Shown: positions 1 through 9,716 of the stretch, one piece after another
Numbering within the stretch: position 1 is the stretch's first letter
Layout: each line of letters starts with the position of its first letter
DNA from: Macquaria australasica
Lineage: Eukaryota > Chordata > Actinopteri > Centrarchiformes > Percichthyidae
Length of the DNA: 64,000 nt
Assembly: GCA_005408345.1 (NCBI GenBank)
Contig: SEMN01000538.1
Span: forward strand, 62,001-126,000
Direction of reading: 5' to 3'
Made by a program: the position numbers and the translations under genes
Notes under the pieces: generated by a model
Database searches by the model: none
What the model was told of the DNA's origin: nothing
What the model saw: the letters and a program-made list of their open reading frames with translations, nothing else

Positions 1-278
1 TTACACGGGCTCCAATAGCCGCATCTGACACCAGCGGAGGTTCTGTGGGAAGGAGGAGGCGTAGCGGGACCCAGCGAGGAGACCGGAGCTGCTGGAGAGG
101 TAAGGTGAGACAATAACTTAGAAACTTGAATGGATAACTGAGAAATCTGAGTTACCATGGCTTGGTTTTGGTCCAAAAGCATCCGAAGAAAACGCTCATG
201 TTGACCCAGAAGGGCTCCTTGACCGGAGATGGCTCATTGGAAATCCATGCTCTCGCTCTGCGGTTCTGTGGGATCCAT
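1..278 (-). pseudogene. Ty3/gypsy-type gag, N-terminal part, broken
   Basis: This is the start of a gag-like reading frame of an LTR retrotransposon, running off the left edge of the window. The ATG (reverse complement of 276-278) lies just inside the LTR at 291-804. The frame opens MDPTEPQSES, then meets an in-frame TGA after about 14 codons. The same frame then continues openly (AISGQGALLGQHE, followed by a Gln-rich stretch with NQAMVTQISQLS and a Pro/Ser-rich stretch). This order, MDP..EPQ then GALLGQHE then a glutamine-rich coiled stretch, is what I know from fish Ty3/gypsy gag proteins. The rest of gag and all of pol are outside the window. The single nonsense codon suggests an inactive copy. 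Family assignment is from memory of motifs, not from a search. Confidence 0.55.
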
Positions 279-290
279 GTTGGGTCAGAT

Positions 291-804
291 TGTTCCGTTA
301 GGTTTCAGCTCAAAAGATCCCAGGAAGCAGAACATGCACGCAGCCAGGTCAGTAAAGAACAAAAGTTTATTGCAAACAATGGTGGTTGGGCAGGCAGTGG
401 CTGGTAATGGAGAAAAGCTGAGACTTCCAGAGAATGTCGTAGCAAAGGCAGGCAGGGCAGGCTGATGCTGGACAAACTCGCACCGGGCTGGAGCGAGTCT
501 GAAGCACAAGAGAAACAGGAGTCAGGCAGAGAACAAAATGCTAGTAGTTTAGCTAATTGGTCTGAAGGCTTGTCACAGTTACCACTCAGGTGATCGGATG
601 AAGAGCTGCGCCAGGTATTTGAGGGCTGTGGAGGTGATTACTGATGAGCCTCAACTGTGCCATGGAACCAGCAGGAGCAGGAGACAGGTGGCCACGCCCA
701 GGTGCAGACACACAGACACAGAGTGACAGACAGAGACAGAAGGAGCAGGGAAAAACAGGAGGCAAAAAAAAAAAGGGAACAGGGGAGCAACCCTAACCAT
801 AACA
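291..804 (-). mobile_element. 5' LTR of a Ty3/gypsy-type element
   Basis: The block starts TG and ends CA on either strand (tgttccg at 291, ataaca ending at 804) and lies directly upstream of the gag start on the minus strand. On the minus strand it contains gcaataaa followed by a T-rich stretch, which fits a polyadenylation signal in the R region. The length of 514 bp is normal for a fish gypsy LTR. The far LTR and the target-site duplication partner are outside the window. The boundaries are inferred from TG...CA and the distance to gag. Confidence 0.5.
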
Positions 805-1380
805 GTCTTAGCATGATTCCTGGTGGATGGAGTGGTTTGTACAACCTGTGTTTTCATCATTGCATCAGCTGCACAGTTTAACCTCCACAGTTTATGAGGC
901 TTAAGAAATAAAGCACTTCAAAGTATTGATTTATTTGTCTTTGTAGGTTTTTGTGTGGTAGTTACAGTATACTGTGATGTCGTTCCATGCTATATCAAAT
1001 AAGACAAAGAAAATTGTTTGGCCGATCAAACAGATATTTATTTCAATACATATGGCACAAAATCTGTACAGAGGTCTTTTGTTAACAGAAAGTCAAGAAT
1101 CTTGGTGAAAGAAACTTCAGGTGACAATATTAAAATCATTCAAGACTGTTTTTAAATATTCATTTCCCCAAGAGGAAATAACCTTTTAATAACTGCTTCC
1201 AATGCTCACTGAAAGCAAATTAAATACAAAATGAAAATGCTGAAATCATCTTAAGAGTTCAGTACTCAGACAGCTCTTTCCATTGCTGGTTCTCCCAGTA
1301 ATCTTTTCCCAGAACGCTCAGATCAATCCACACATTATTTTTTTGTTTAACCAGAAACAGAAAGTCTTGCTCAAGGAAAT
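805..1380. other. No gene recognised
   Basis: AT-rich non-coding sequence between the LTR and the TTAA-element terminus. Short open frames here have no recognisable motif. Confidence 0.4.
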
Positions 1381-1501
1381 GTCTCGCTCTGAAATCTCGC
1401 GAGAGGTTGGACCAATTCCAAAACTAATGGGAAGTATTAGTCATTTCGATCCCAAAATTTGTAAAAATACGGCCCAGGTTTAAAAATACCAGAGTTTCCC
1501 T
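1381..1501 (-). mobile_element. Terminal piece of a TTAA-type (Kolobok-like) DNA transposon
   Basis: Read on the minus strand the piece begins at a TTAA (1502-1505) followed by AGGGAAACTCTGGTATTTT. It then runs through a block with AAATGACTAAT and TTTTGGAATTGGTCCA. The same order of blocks occurs at the left end of the element at 37743 (AGGGTAATGTCGG, then GACTAATAGG, then TTTTGGAATTGGTCCAG). A TTAA target and an AGGG terminus are typical of the Kolobok superfamily. Only about 120 bp is recognisable and the other end was not found. Confidence 0.5.
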
Positions 1502-1505
1502 TTAA

Positions 1506-2102
1506 GTTCAACACATTTTTCAAAAGATATAGCCACTCAAAATGTGCTCTACCAAACAGTTGAGCAGAACGTTAAAGGGTTAACTAGCTTACTATGTGTT
1601 GCAGCAGCAGTCTGATACAGGGCAGGAATTTCATGAGGAGCATGAGGGCCATGGCCCCCTGAAAAATGTATATGCCCTGTGGCCACAGTGGTCTTGATGC
1701 CCCTCCCACACTGCCTCGGCTGACTTTGCCATTTTCTCCTCTGTCTCTTTCTTGTCAATACAATTTTTAGACACCAGTGTCTTTTGTTTTTCTGAATTGC
1801 TATTGGGCAACATCAAGTGAAACGCTGCACACACATTCGAGCCTGAACTGCTGGAAAACTGAGCCATTTATGACGATAGTTTGACACAAATCTAGCACCG
1901 GCCAACCAGGAGACTTAATTGAAGTCATCCTGATGTGCCAAAGCACGTTTTTTTGTAATGTGGGTGGAAAATTATGATTCAAGAAGCAACAATAAAGTTA
2001 GTTAACTAGCTAACAACACACCAAAATAACTGTAAACCAGTTATTGTTAAGTGAATGAGTTTATCATTACCCAGTTTATGCATTATGTGTCAATATTATT
2101 CA
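1506..2102. other. No gene recognised
   Basis: Non-coding sequence with no motif I can name. Short minus-strand frames lack any recognisable domain. Confidence 0.4.
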
Positions 2103-2427
2103 ATTTCAATTCAATTCAGTTTTATTTATATAGCGCCATATCATAAAGTTATCTCAGGGCACTTTTTCGAATAGAGCAAGTCTAGACCGACTCTTTATAT
2201 TTACAGAGACCCAACAGTTCCCACCATGAGCAAGCACTATGCGACAGTGGCAAGGAAAACTCCCTTTTAACAGGTAGAAACCTCGAGCAGAACCAGGCTC
2301 TAGGTGGGCGGTCATCTGCCTCGACCGGTTGGGTTGAAGGGGGGGGGAGCAGGAGGAAAGAGAACATACAGCAGCACAATACAGTTCCACATAGGGATGT
2401 AAAGCAATAGCTGTGGTAATGGCATTG
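2103..2427 (-). mobile_element. L2-clade LINE, 3' UTR fragment
   Basis: This is a 5'-truncated copy containing only the 3' untranslated end, reading right to left. The tail has the block GGCGCTATATAAATAAAA followed by CTGAATTGAATTGAA, as in every other L2 copy here (5740, 20690, 43206, 58538). The 5' limit matches the shared 3' UTR up to about 2427. Confidence 0.85.
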
Positions 2428-3483
2428 TGTACGAACCTTTGACTCAGGAGTTTGTACCATTATTGGTAATTTGAAAATACCAAAAGATTATTTTGTGAAT
2501 TGAACAAAATAAGTTATTTTATTTATTTATTTCACTGATAATTTATTAGAAGTATTAAAAATAAAATCATCCTTAACCCTTAAGTTAAATTAATTATTTC
2601 CGTGGATTTCAAATCATTGCTGCCCTGGCATTTGGCCTTTGTGCCCTCAAAAACTGACAACACCAAACACCATGTGGCCTTGCCCCTAGAATGATGAAAT
2701 TCCAGGCCTGGCCTGATGTATCTGTGGTGAAAAGTATCAAGAGCTCAAATGCTAATTTATCAGTATGATGATGCAGATAATTAAGTTATTAACATTATTT
2801 GCATTATAACAGAGTTGGAGCACTTCCTTGTTGCTGGAATGCATATGGTCAATACCTCCGCTAAGCATCTTTGACCCCACATCTCAGCCTGTAGGTAGCC
2901 GCCATGTATCCTTCCATACCTCCAGCAGTGAGTAATGAGTTGTAAGCAACAGTGCATTTGTTCAAAGCAGCGTGGATGAATCCATCAACCCATGGTTTCC
3001 CAAGCTTCTCACTACTTCTGTAAACTCACTGATGTTGTCAGAGCTGGATTGGAACATATTCCAGTCAACATCCTGTAGTGTAGTCCAACGCCTGAACTCT
3101 ATAGTCACCACAGCTTCCCGTGCTATCCTTTGTTTATATACTGGCATGAGGAGGAGGAAGATGGTGGTGTGGTCTGACTTGCTGAATGGGGAATACAGTT
3201 AGCCTTGTAACTGCCCTTGAATGGGAAATAAGAACGGTGAGGAGTTCTACCCCTCTGGTGGGACTACTTTTGTTTCTGGTTGTTGTGTTTATGGTTATTG
3301 CACTCCGTATTTTCCACCTCCCCAATCTAGAGTGAAGTGTACTTACCCAGGAGTTGGTTACATTTACTTTTCCTCCACTTGTGCTCAGCCACTCTCAAAC
3401 TGTGTCTGTGTACAGAGCAAGTCTCTTTATTGTCTCTTTATTTTTTACACCGGAGCACTGAAGGAATGTCGTTCACCAGGTAT
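2428..3483. other. No gene recognised
   Basis: AT-rich sequence between two L2 insertions. The open frames on both strands near 2970-3320 overlap each other and carry no recognisable domain. Confidence 0.4.
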
Positions 3484-5740
3484 CGTAATCAACTAACTTC
3501 CATGATTTCCTCATCTAAGCCATCAACATGTCTCTTAGACCCCGTCCCAACTAGGCTGCTTAAAGACATTTTACCCTTAGTTAGCACTTATGTACTAGAT
3601 ATGATCAATCTGTCCTTATTTAAAGGCTATGTGCCACAGTCCTTTAAAGTAGCTGTAATTAAGCCTCTTCTTAAAAAGCCCACTCTTGATCCAGGGATTT
3701 TGTCAAATTATAGACCTATATCTAACCCTCCTTTTCTCTCTAAGGTCCTTGAGAAAGCAGTCGCCAATCAGTTGTGTGACTTTCTACTCAACAACAAGCT
3801 GTTTGAGGATTTTCAGTCAGGATTTAGAGTGCATCATAGCACAGAGACAGCACTGGTGAAAGTTACAAATGACCTTCTAATTGCATCAGACAAATGACTT
3901 GTCTCTGTACTTGTCTTACTAGATCTTAGTGCTGCATTCGATACCATTGACCATCACATTCTATTACAGAGACTAGAACATTTTATTGGCATTAAAGGTA
4001 CTGCACTAAGCTGGTTTAAATCCTATTTATCAGATCGATATCAGCTTGTACACGTTAATGATGAATCCTCTATGCACACCAAAGTTAGTCACGGAGTTCC
4101 ACAAGGTTCTGTGCTTGGACCAATTCTATTTACCTTGTATATGCTTCCTTTAGGCAATATTATTAGGAAGCACTCCATAAACTTTCATTGTTATGCAGAT
4201 GATACCCAATTGTATTTATCGATCAAGCCAGATGAAACCAATCAATTAGCTAAACTTCAAGCATGCCTTAAGGACATAAAGGCCTGGATGACCTGCAATT
4301 TTCTGATGTTAAACTCAGACAAAACCGAAGTTATTGTACTTGGCCCCGAACACCTTCGAAACACATTATCTAAAGATATAGTTTCTCTAGATGGCATTGC
4401 CCTGGCCTCCAGCGAAACCGTAAGGAATCTTGGAGTTATCTTTGATCAGGATATGTCCTTAACTCCCAAATAAAACAAACTTCAAGAACTGCCTTTTTTC
4501 ATTTACGTAACATTGCAAAAATCAGGCACATCCTATCTCAAAAAGATGCAGAAAAACTAGTCCATGCATTTGTTACGTCTAGGCTGGACTATTGCAACTC
4601 TCTATTATCAGGCTGCCCCAATAAATCCCTTAAGACTCTCCAGCTGATTCAGAATGCTGCGCACGTTTACTGACAAGAACCAGAAAAAGAGAACATATTT
4701 CTCCAATATTAGCTTCTCTACACTGGCTCCCTGTAAAATCCAGAATAGAATTTAAAATCCTTCTCCTCACCTTCAAAGCCCTAAATGGTCAGGCACCATC
4801 ATATCTTAAAGAGCTCATAGTACCCTATTACCCCACTAGAGCACTGCGCTCCCAGAATGCAGGGTTCCTTGTGGTTCCTAGAGTCTCTAAAAGTAGAATG
4901 GGAGCCAGAGCCTTCAGCTATCAAGCTCCTCTCCTGTGGAACCAGATCCCAGTTTGTGTACGGGAGGCGGACAACCTCCTCACATTTAAGAGTAGGCTTA
5001 AGACTTTCCTCTTTGATAAAGCTTATAGTAGGGCTGACTCAGGTGACCCCTGAGCCCCCCCTTAGTTATGCTGCTATAGGCCTAGACTGCCGGGGGACTT
5101 CCTATGATGCACTGAGCTCCTTTCTCCTCCTCTTCCTCTCCATCTGTACGCCCTCATATCCCATCAATGCTTGTTATTAATTCAACTTCTTCCCGTAGTT
5201 GTGTGCTTTCTCTCGTCTCTCTCTCTCCCTCCCCTTCTGTTGCTTTCTGCAGGTGTTTCTGCCTCTGGAGCTGTGGAGTCTGGGTCTGTGGTTGCTGCCG
5301 CCTGCTGCCCCCGTGCTCCTGCTCTGCACCCGCTGATGCTATTGCTGTTGTTGCTGTTGTTATTAGTATTGCTATTATAATGTTGCTCTTAGTGTTGTTT
5401 CTGTTGGTGTTAACATCAATGCCATTACCATATCTATGCTGTATTGAGCTGCTGTATGTTCTCTTTCCTCCTGCTCTCTCTCTCCCGCTCCCCCCTTCCC
5501 CCTTCAACCCAACCGGTCGAGGCAGATGACCGCCCACCTTGAGCCTGGTTCTGCTCGAGGTTTCTACCTGTTAAAAGGGAGTTTTTCCTTGCCACTGTCG
5601 CATAGTGCTTGCTCATGGTGGGAACTGTTGGGTCTCTGTAAATATAAAGAGTCGGTCTAGACTTGCTCTATTCGAAAAAGTGCCCTGAGATAACTTTGTT
5701 ATGATATGGCGCTATATAAATAAAACTGAATTGAATTGAA
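3484..5740 (+). mobile_element. L2-clade LINE, 5'-truncated copy
   Basis: The copy begins inside ORF2, just before the RT domain (the RNQLTSM stretch), and runs through the RT, the C-terminal region, a 3' UTR with a CT-rich stretch and GTT/GCT-rich runs, and the standard GCTATATAAATAAAACTG tail. It is nearly co-linear with the copies at 55058 and, in reverse, at 59335-62359. Truncation at the 5' end is the normal result of target-primed reverse transcription. Confidence 0.9.
3486..5052 (+). pseudogene. L2 ORF2 fragment (reverse transcriptase and C-terminus), broken
   Basis: Encodes the RT part of L2 ORF2. Visible motifs are LLKKPTLDPGILSNYRPIS, FQSGFRVHHSTETAL, LDLSAAFDTIDH, HGVPQGSVLGPILF and the catalytic YADDTQLYL, ending in SRADSGDP. 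Three lesions separate it from the intact frame at 55059. First, GGA has become TGA at about 3895, inside ASDKG. Second, one A is lost at about 4465 (ttaactccc for ttaaactccc), which shifts the frame. Third, one G is lost at about 4660 (gctgcgcac for gctgcggcac). The catalytic aspartates are kept but the protein cannot be made. Confidence 0.9.
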
Positions 5741-5744
5741 TAAA

Positions 5745-5790
5745 AAGTACTGTATGGAGAGAATGACAATAAATTGTACCTTGAACCTTC
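5745..5790 (+). repeat. Possible LINE 3' tail
   Basis: The short string gagaatgacaataaattgt followed by accttgaacc resembles the tail of another fish LINE family. It is too short to classify. Confidence 0.3.
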
Positions 5791-5809
5791 AGGAGTTAGG
5801 AGTGATGAG

Positions 5810-6050
5810 AGAACAGAGGAGGAAAGGTCAGTGGGGGAAAGAGAGTGGAGGTTATGGCGGGTGGAGACAGTGTGGGTGGGGGTAGGTTATGACTGGACAG
5901 AGGAGAGGGGGATAGAATAAGACACAAAGAAATGATCAGTGACATGAAGCAGAGTGACAGTGAGGTTGGCCGTACAGCAGTGTCAGATAAAGACAAGGTC
6001 CAGCTGGTTTCCAGCCTTGCAGATGGGGGGAATTTTAATGCATTTCTTTG
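5810..6050 (-). pseudogene. LINE endonuclease fragment
   Basis: On the minus strand the frame reads CKAGNQLDLVFI, stop, then HCCTANLTVTLLHVTDH. The spacing of a buried aspartate stretch and a terminal (S/T)DH matches the end of an APE-type LINE endonuclease. It has an internal stop and no RT follows, so this is an old fragment lying next to the Rex1-like element tail. Confidence 0.45.
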
Positions 6051-6079
6051 CCTTTTGTAAAGCACTTTAAAGCTTCTCT

Positions 6080-9000
6080 GAGTTTGAAATATAAGATAAG
6101 ATAAGATAAGATAAGATAAGCCTTTATTGTCCCACAGCGTTGCAGCAGCCAGCAAAAGTGTCATATATAGAAATACAATAAAAATAAATAGAAAAATAGT
6201 CCTATACACAGTATAGACAGAAATAAATAATAGAGTGACTTAGTGCAGTTGTAAATATGAACAAATAGATAAGATAAAAATATTGCACATATATAATATA
6301 CATGTATATGAAAAATATTTCACAGCAACATATGAAGTAGATAACATCATGAATACAATATATGTATGAAGATAATGCACAGCAGTAGATGAAGTATAGT
6401 AGTGAATAGTCTGCACACTGACAGTCAAGTGTAGATTACCGGGAGTTGTACTGATTATAGAGTCTGACAGCAGCAGGCAGAAAGGACCTACGGTACCTCT
6501 CCTTCAGACACCGCGGGTGGAGCAGCCGGTCGCTGAAGGAGCTGCCCAGTGCTGAAAGAGTGACATGTAGGGGGTGGGAAGTGTTCTCCAGTAGTGATGA
6601 TAGCTTGGCCACCATTCTCCTGCCTCCCACCACCTCCACTGGGTCCAGAGGGCATCCAAGGACAGAGCTGGCCTTCTTAATCAGTCTGTCCAGTCTCTTC
6701 CTATCCTTGGAAGAGATGCCACTGGCCCAACAGGTCACCCCATACAAGACAGCTGATGCCACCACAGAGTCATAGAAAGTCCTCAGGAGCGCACCCTGCA
6801 CTCCAAAAGATCTTAGTCTCCTGAGCAAAAAGAGACGGCTCTGGCCCTTTTTAAACAGAGCGTCCGTATTGTCTGACCAGTCCAGTTTGCTGTTCAAGTG
6901 AACACCCAGATACTTGTACGATCTCACAATCTCAATGTCCGTTCCCTGGATGTTCACTGGTGTAGGTGGAGGGAGTTTGCGCCTGCCGAAGTCCACCACC
7001 AGCTCTTTGGTTTTACTCGCGTTGATCTGGAGGCGGTTCTGCTGACACCAACCCACAAAGCCCTGGGTCAGTTCTCTGTACTCCCCATCATCCCCGTTGG
7101 TGATGAGGCCGACGATGGCAGAGTCGTCAGAGAACTTCTGCAGGTGACAGTTCGAAGTGTTATGGGTGAAGTCCGCTGTGTAGAAGGTGAACAGGAAAGG
7201 CGCCAGAACGGTTCCCTGTGGAGCCCCTGTGCTGCAGAGAAGTGTGTCAGACACACAGTCCTGTAACCTCACATACTGTGGTCGGTTTGTGAGGTAGTCC
7301 AGGATCCATGCTGCCAGGTGATGGTCCACCCCAGCGTGCTCCAACTTGTCCCCCAGAATCCTGGGCTGGATGGTGTTAAAAGCACTGGAGAAATCAAAAA
7401 ACATGATCCTCACAGTGTTTCCAGCCTTTTCTAGGTGAGAGAGGGATGTGTGAAGTAGGTAAATGACAGCGTCATCCACCCCAATGCGGGGTTGGTAGGC
7501 AAACTGCAGAGGGTCCATACATGGGCTCACCAGCGGACGCAGGTGAACAAGGACCAGTTTCTCCAGGGTCTTCATCAGGTGAGAGGTCAATGCCACTGGC
7601 CTATAGCCATTGAGGTCCTTGGGGTGTGGGGTCTTCGGCACAGGAACCAGACACGATGTTTTCCACAGTTTTGGCACCCTCCCCAGCTTCAGACTCAGGT
7701 TGAACAGGTGCTCAACAATCCCACACAGCTGGTCCGCACAGGACTTCAGAAGTCTGGAGCTGATGCCGTCTGGGCCCGCCGCCTTCCCCACCCTTATCTT
7801 CCTCAGTTCGTTTCTCACCTGGGATGTTGTGAGGAACAGCCCGGTTGAGCTTGTAGGGGGCATGAGGGCTGAATGGGGGGTGTTTGCGGGTGTGAAATGG
7901 GGAGATGGGCCCAGCCCAGGCTGTGGTGTGGGTGTATTAAGTGGCTGTAAGCTGAGGGCTGTGGGGAGTGATGAGTGGTGAGATGAGGGAGGGGGAGGGC
8001 TGTAGGCAGGGAGGGTAGATGGTAATGATGGTTGCAGAGGAGACGGGGCAGGGGGAGGGGTAGATGCCTGATCGAATCTGTTGAAGAATACGCTCAGGTC
8101 ATCTGCCCACTTCTGATCCCCCGCAGGCCGGGGCTTGGAGTCCATATGGCCCGAGATGGTTTTAAGGCCCTTCCAAACTCCTCTGGTGTTATTTTTCTGC
8201 AGTTGACTCTCCAACTTTCTCCTGTAGCTGTTTTTCCCCTCCCTGATCCTCCTCCTTAGCTCTCGCTGGACACTCTTTAACTCCTCCTTGTTACCCGATA
8301 CAAAAGCTCTCTTCTTTTCCTTGAGGAGAGCCTTAATATCAGGAGTAATCCAGGGTTTATTGTTGGTGAAACAACGTACAGTCCTAGTGGGGATGGTGTT
8401 TTCCACACAGAAGTTTATGTAATCTGTCAGACAGTCTGTGAGGTTGTCAATATCCTCCCCATGAGCGTCACTAAAAATGTCCCATACAGTAGTGTCAAAA
8501 CAGTCCTTTAAAGCATCCTCTGCTCCATTAGACCACTTCTTCACTGTGCGTGGGACAGCAGGCAGCCTGCGCACAAGAGGTCTGTAGAGAGGCCTGAGAT
8601 GCACAAGGTTGTGATCAGATCTGCCCAGGGGGGGGAGACTCAATGAGATGTATGCGTCCTTGGTGTTGGCATAACATAAGTCCAGTATTCTGTTGTCTCT
8701 GGTATGGCACGTAACATACTGAGTGAATGTGGGTAGACAGGAGGACGGAGGGGCATGATTAAAATCACCAGAGATGACGAGGAGGGCATCTGGGTGCTGT
8801 GTCTGCAGCCTGCTTACTGCTGAGAGCAGGACATCACAGGCTGCCTCAGCGTTAGCAGAGGGGGGGATGTAAGCTACCATCACGATGGCATGCGAGAATT
8901 CCCTCGGTAGATAGTTTGGCCTCATGCTAACAGCTAGCAGTTCAATGTTCTTGTCGCAGGTTTGCTCTTCAACAGTGATGTGCCCAGGGTTACACCATCT

Positions 9001-9680
9001 GTCATTAACAAACATTGCCAGCCCTCCTCCCTTCCTCTTACCGCTCTCCATCGTCCTGTCCGCCCGAAGTAGTTGGAAGCCATTAACTGAAACGTCCGTA
9101 TCCGGAGTTAGCGCGGTTAGCCAAGTCTCCGTGAATAGCATGATGCTACACTCCCGGTATTCCCTCTGATGCCGGGTCAGCGCCGCCAGCTCGTCCATCT
9201 TGTTGGTGATAGATCTTACATTCCCCATGATAATCGATGGGAGGACGGGTGTATAACGTCTTCTCCTGGCGCGGCGCTGAGCCCCCGCTCGGCTTCCCCG
9301 TCTCCTCCTCCTCAGCTCGCGGGGCACATCAGGTCTCTCCCCGGGTGGTAGCACCGCTGTGTGACGGAGAGCTAACAGCTGATCCCTGGTGTAAACAATG
9401 GAGTCACCATGGCTGCCGGCGGTAACTATGGACGCCGTCTCTAAGGGCATCAGCAGTCTTGTCTCCATAAACGATAAACAAAATGTCCAAAAAACTCCAA
9501 AGATGCCAAAAAATAGCAAAATAACAAGTACTAAAAATACATAGCAAATACATACAGATATATAGCAAAAAAAGAACGACTATACTTCACTAGCAAACTA
9601 GTAAACTCAAAAAAACTCAAACCGCGAACGGGAGCTGCTGCAACAGGCTGCCACTCACAGCGGCGCCGGAACGAAAAAAA
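6080..9680 (-). mobile_element. Rex1-like (CR1/L2 group) LINE, near full length
   Basis: The element reads right to left, from a GC-rich 5' UTR next to a poly-A/T tract at about 9675 to a 3' end made of five TTATC units (6093-6122 on the plus strand). It has one long ORF (6436-9519). The 3' UTR of about 350 bp is shared with 5'-truncated tails at 37369-37546 and 48170-48385. The family name Rex1-like rests on my memory of fish LINE motifs. The broader APE-LINE assignment is firm. Confidence 0.85.
6436..9519 (-). CDS. LINE endonuclease / reverse transcriptase polyprotein, intact
   Basis: Retrotransposon protein that nicks target DNA and copies its own RNA at the nick. The 1027-codon frame is open from end to end. 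The likely real start is METRLLMPLE, 17 codons into the frame. An Arg-rich stretch (residues 60-90) precedes an APE endonuclease (about 90-320). Endonuclease motifs are NVRSITNKMDEL, FTETWLT, GDFNHAP and SDHNLVHL. A Pro/Ser-rich linker near 480-560 leads to the RT (about 580-850), with GKAAGPDGIS, YRPVALTSHLMKTLEKL, DFSSAFNTIQ, GAPQGTVLAPFLF, FSDDSAIV and YKYLGVHL. The catalytic box is FSDD in place of the usual F/YADD, but both aspartates are kept. No frameshift or stop was found, so this copy is probably young. It is the least damaged LINE in the window. Confidence 0.9.
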   Translation of the reverse strand: MLFFGIFGVFWTFCLSFMETRLLMPLETASIVTAGSHGDSIVYTRDQLLALRHTAVLPPGERPDVPRELRRRRRGSRAGAQRRARRRRYTPVLPSIIMGNVRSITNKMDELAALTRHQREYRECSIMLFTETWLTALTPDTDVSVNGFQLLRADRTMESGKRKGGGLAMFVNDRWCNPGHITVEEQTCDKNIELLAVSMRPNYLPREFSHAIVMVAYIPPSANAEAACDVLLSAVSRLQTQHPDALLVISGDFNHAPPSSCLPTFTQYVTCHTRDNRILDLCYANTKDAYISLSLPPLGRSDHNLVHLRPLYRPLVRRLPAVPRTVKKWSNGAEDALKDCFDTTVWDIFSDAHGEDIDNLTDCLTDYINFCVENTIPTRTVRCFTNNKPWITPDIKALLKEKKRAFVSGNKEELKSVQRELRRRIREGKNSYRRKLESQLQKNNTRGVWKGLKTISGHMDSKPRPAGDQKWADDLSVFFNRFDQASTPPPAPSPLQPSLPSTLPAYSPPPPSSHHSSLPTALSLQPLNTPTPQPGLGPSPHFTPANTPHSALMPPTSSTGLFLTTSQVRNELRKIRVGKAAGPDGISSRLLKSCADQLCGIVEHLFNLSLKLGRVPKLWKTSCLVPVPKTPHPKDLNGYRPVALTSHLMKTLEKLVLVHLRPLVSPCMDPLQFAYQPRIGVDDAVIYLLHTSLSHLEKAGNTVRIMFFDFSSAFNTIQPRILGDKLEHAGVDHHLAAWILDYLTNRPQYVRLQDCVSDTLLCSTGAPQGTVLAPFLFTFYTADFTHNTSNCHLQKFSDDSAIVGLITNGDDGEYRELTQGFVGWCQQNRLQINASKTKELVVDFGRRKLPPPTPVNIQGTDIEIVRSYKYLGVHLNSKLDWSDNTDALFKKGQSRLFLLRRLRSFGVQGALLRTFYDSVVASAVLYGVTCWASGISSKDRKRLDRLIKKASSVLGCPLDPVEVVGGRRMVAKLSSLLENTSHPLHVTLSALGSSFSDRLLHPRCLKERYRRSFLPAAVRLYNQYNSR

Positions 9681-9716
9681 AAAAAAAAAAAAAATATGTA
9701 TATATATATACATACA
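9681..9716. repeat. Poly-A and (TA)n tract
   Basis: A run of about 20 A followed by alternating TA at the 5' boundary of the Rex1-like LINE. It may mark part of the insertion site. Confidence 0.6.

Noticed and set aside
5154..5537. Open frames on both strands in the CT/GTT-rich L2 3' UTR
   Set aside because: They arise from simple-sequence composition of the L2 3' UTR and recur in each L2 copy with different lesions.
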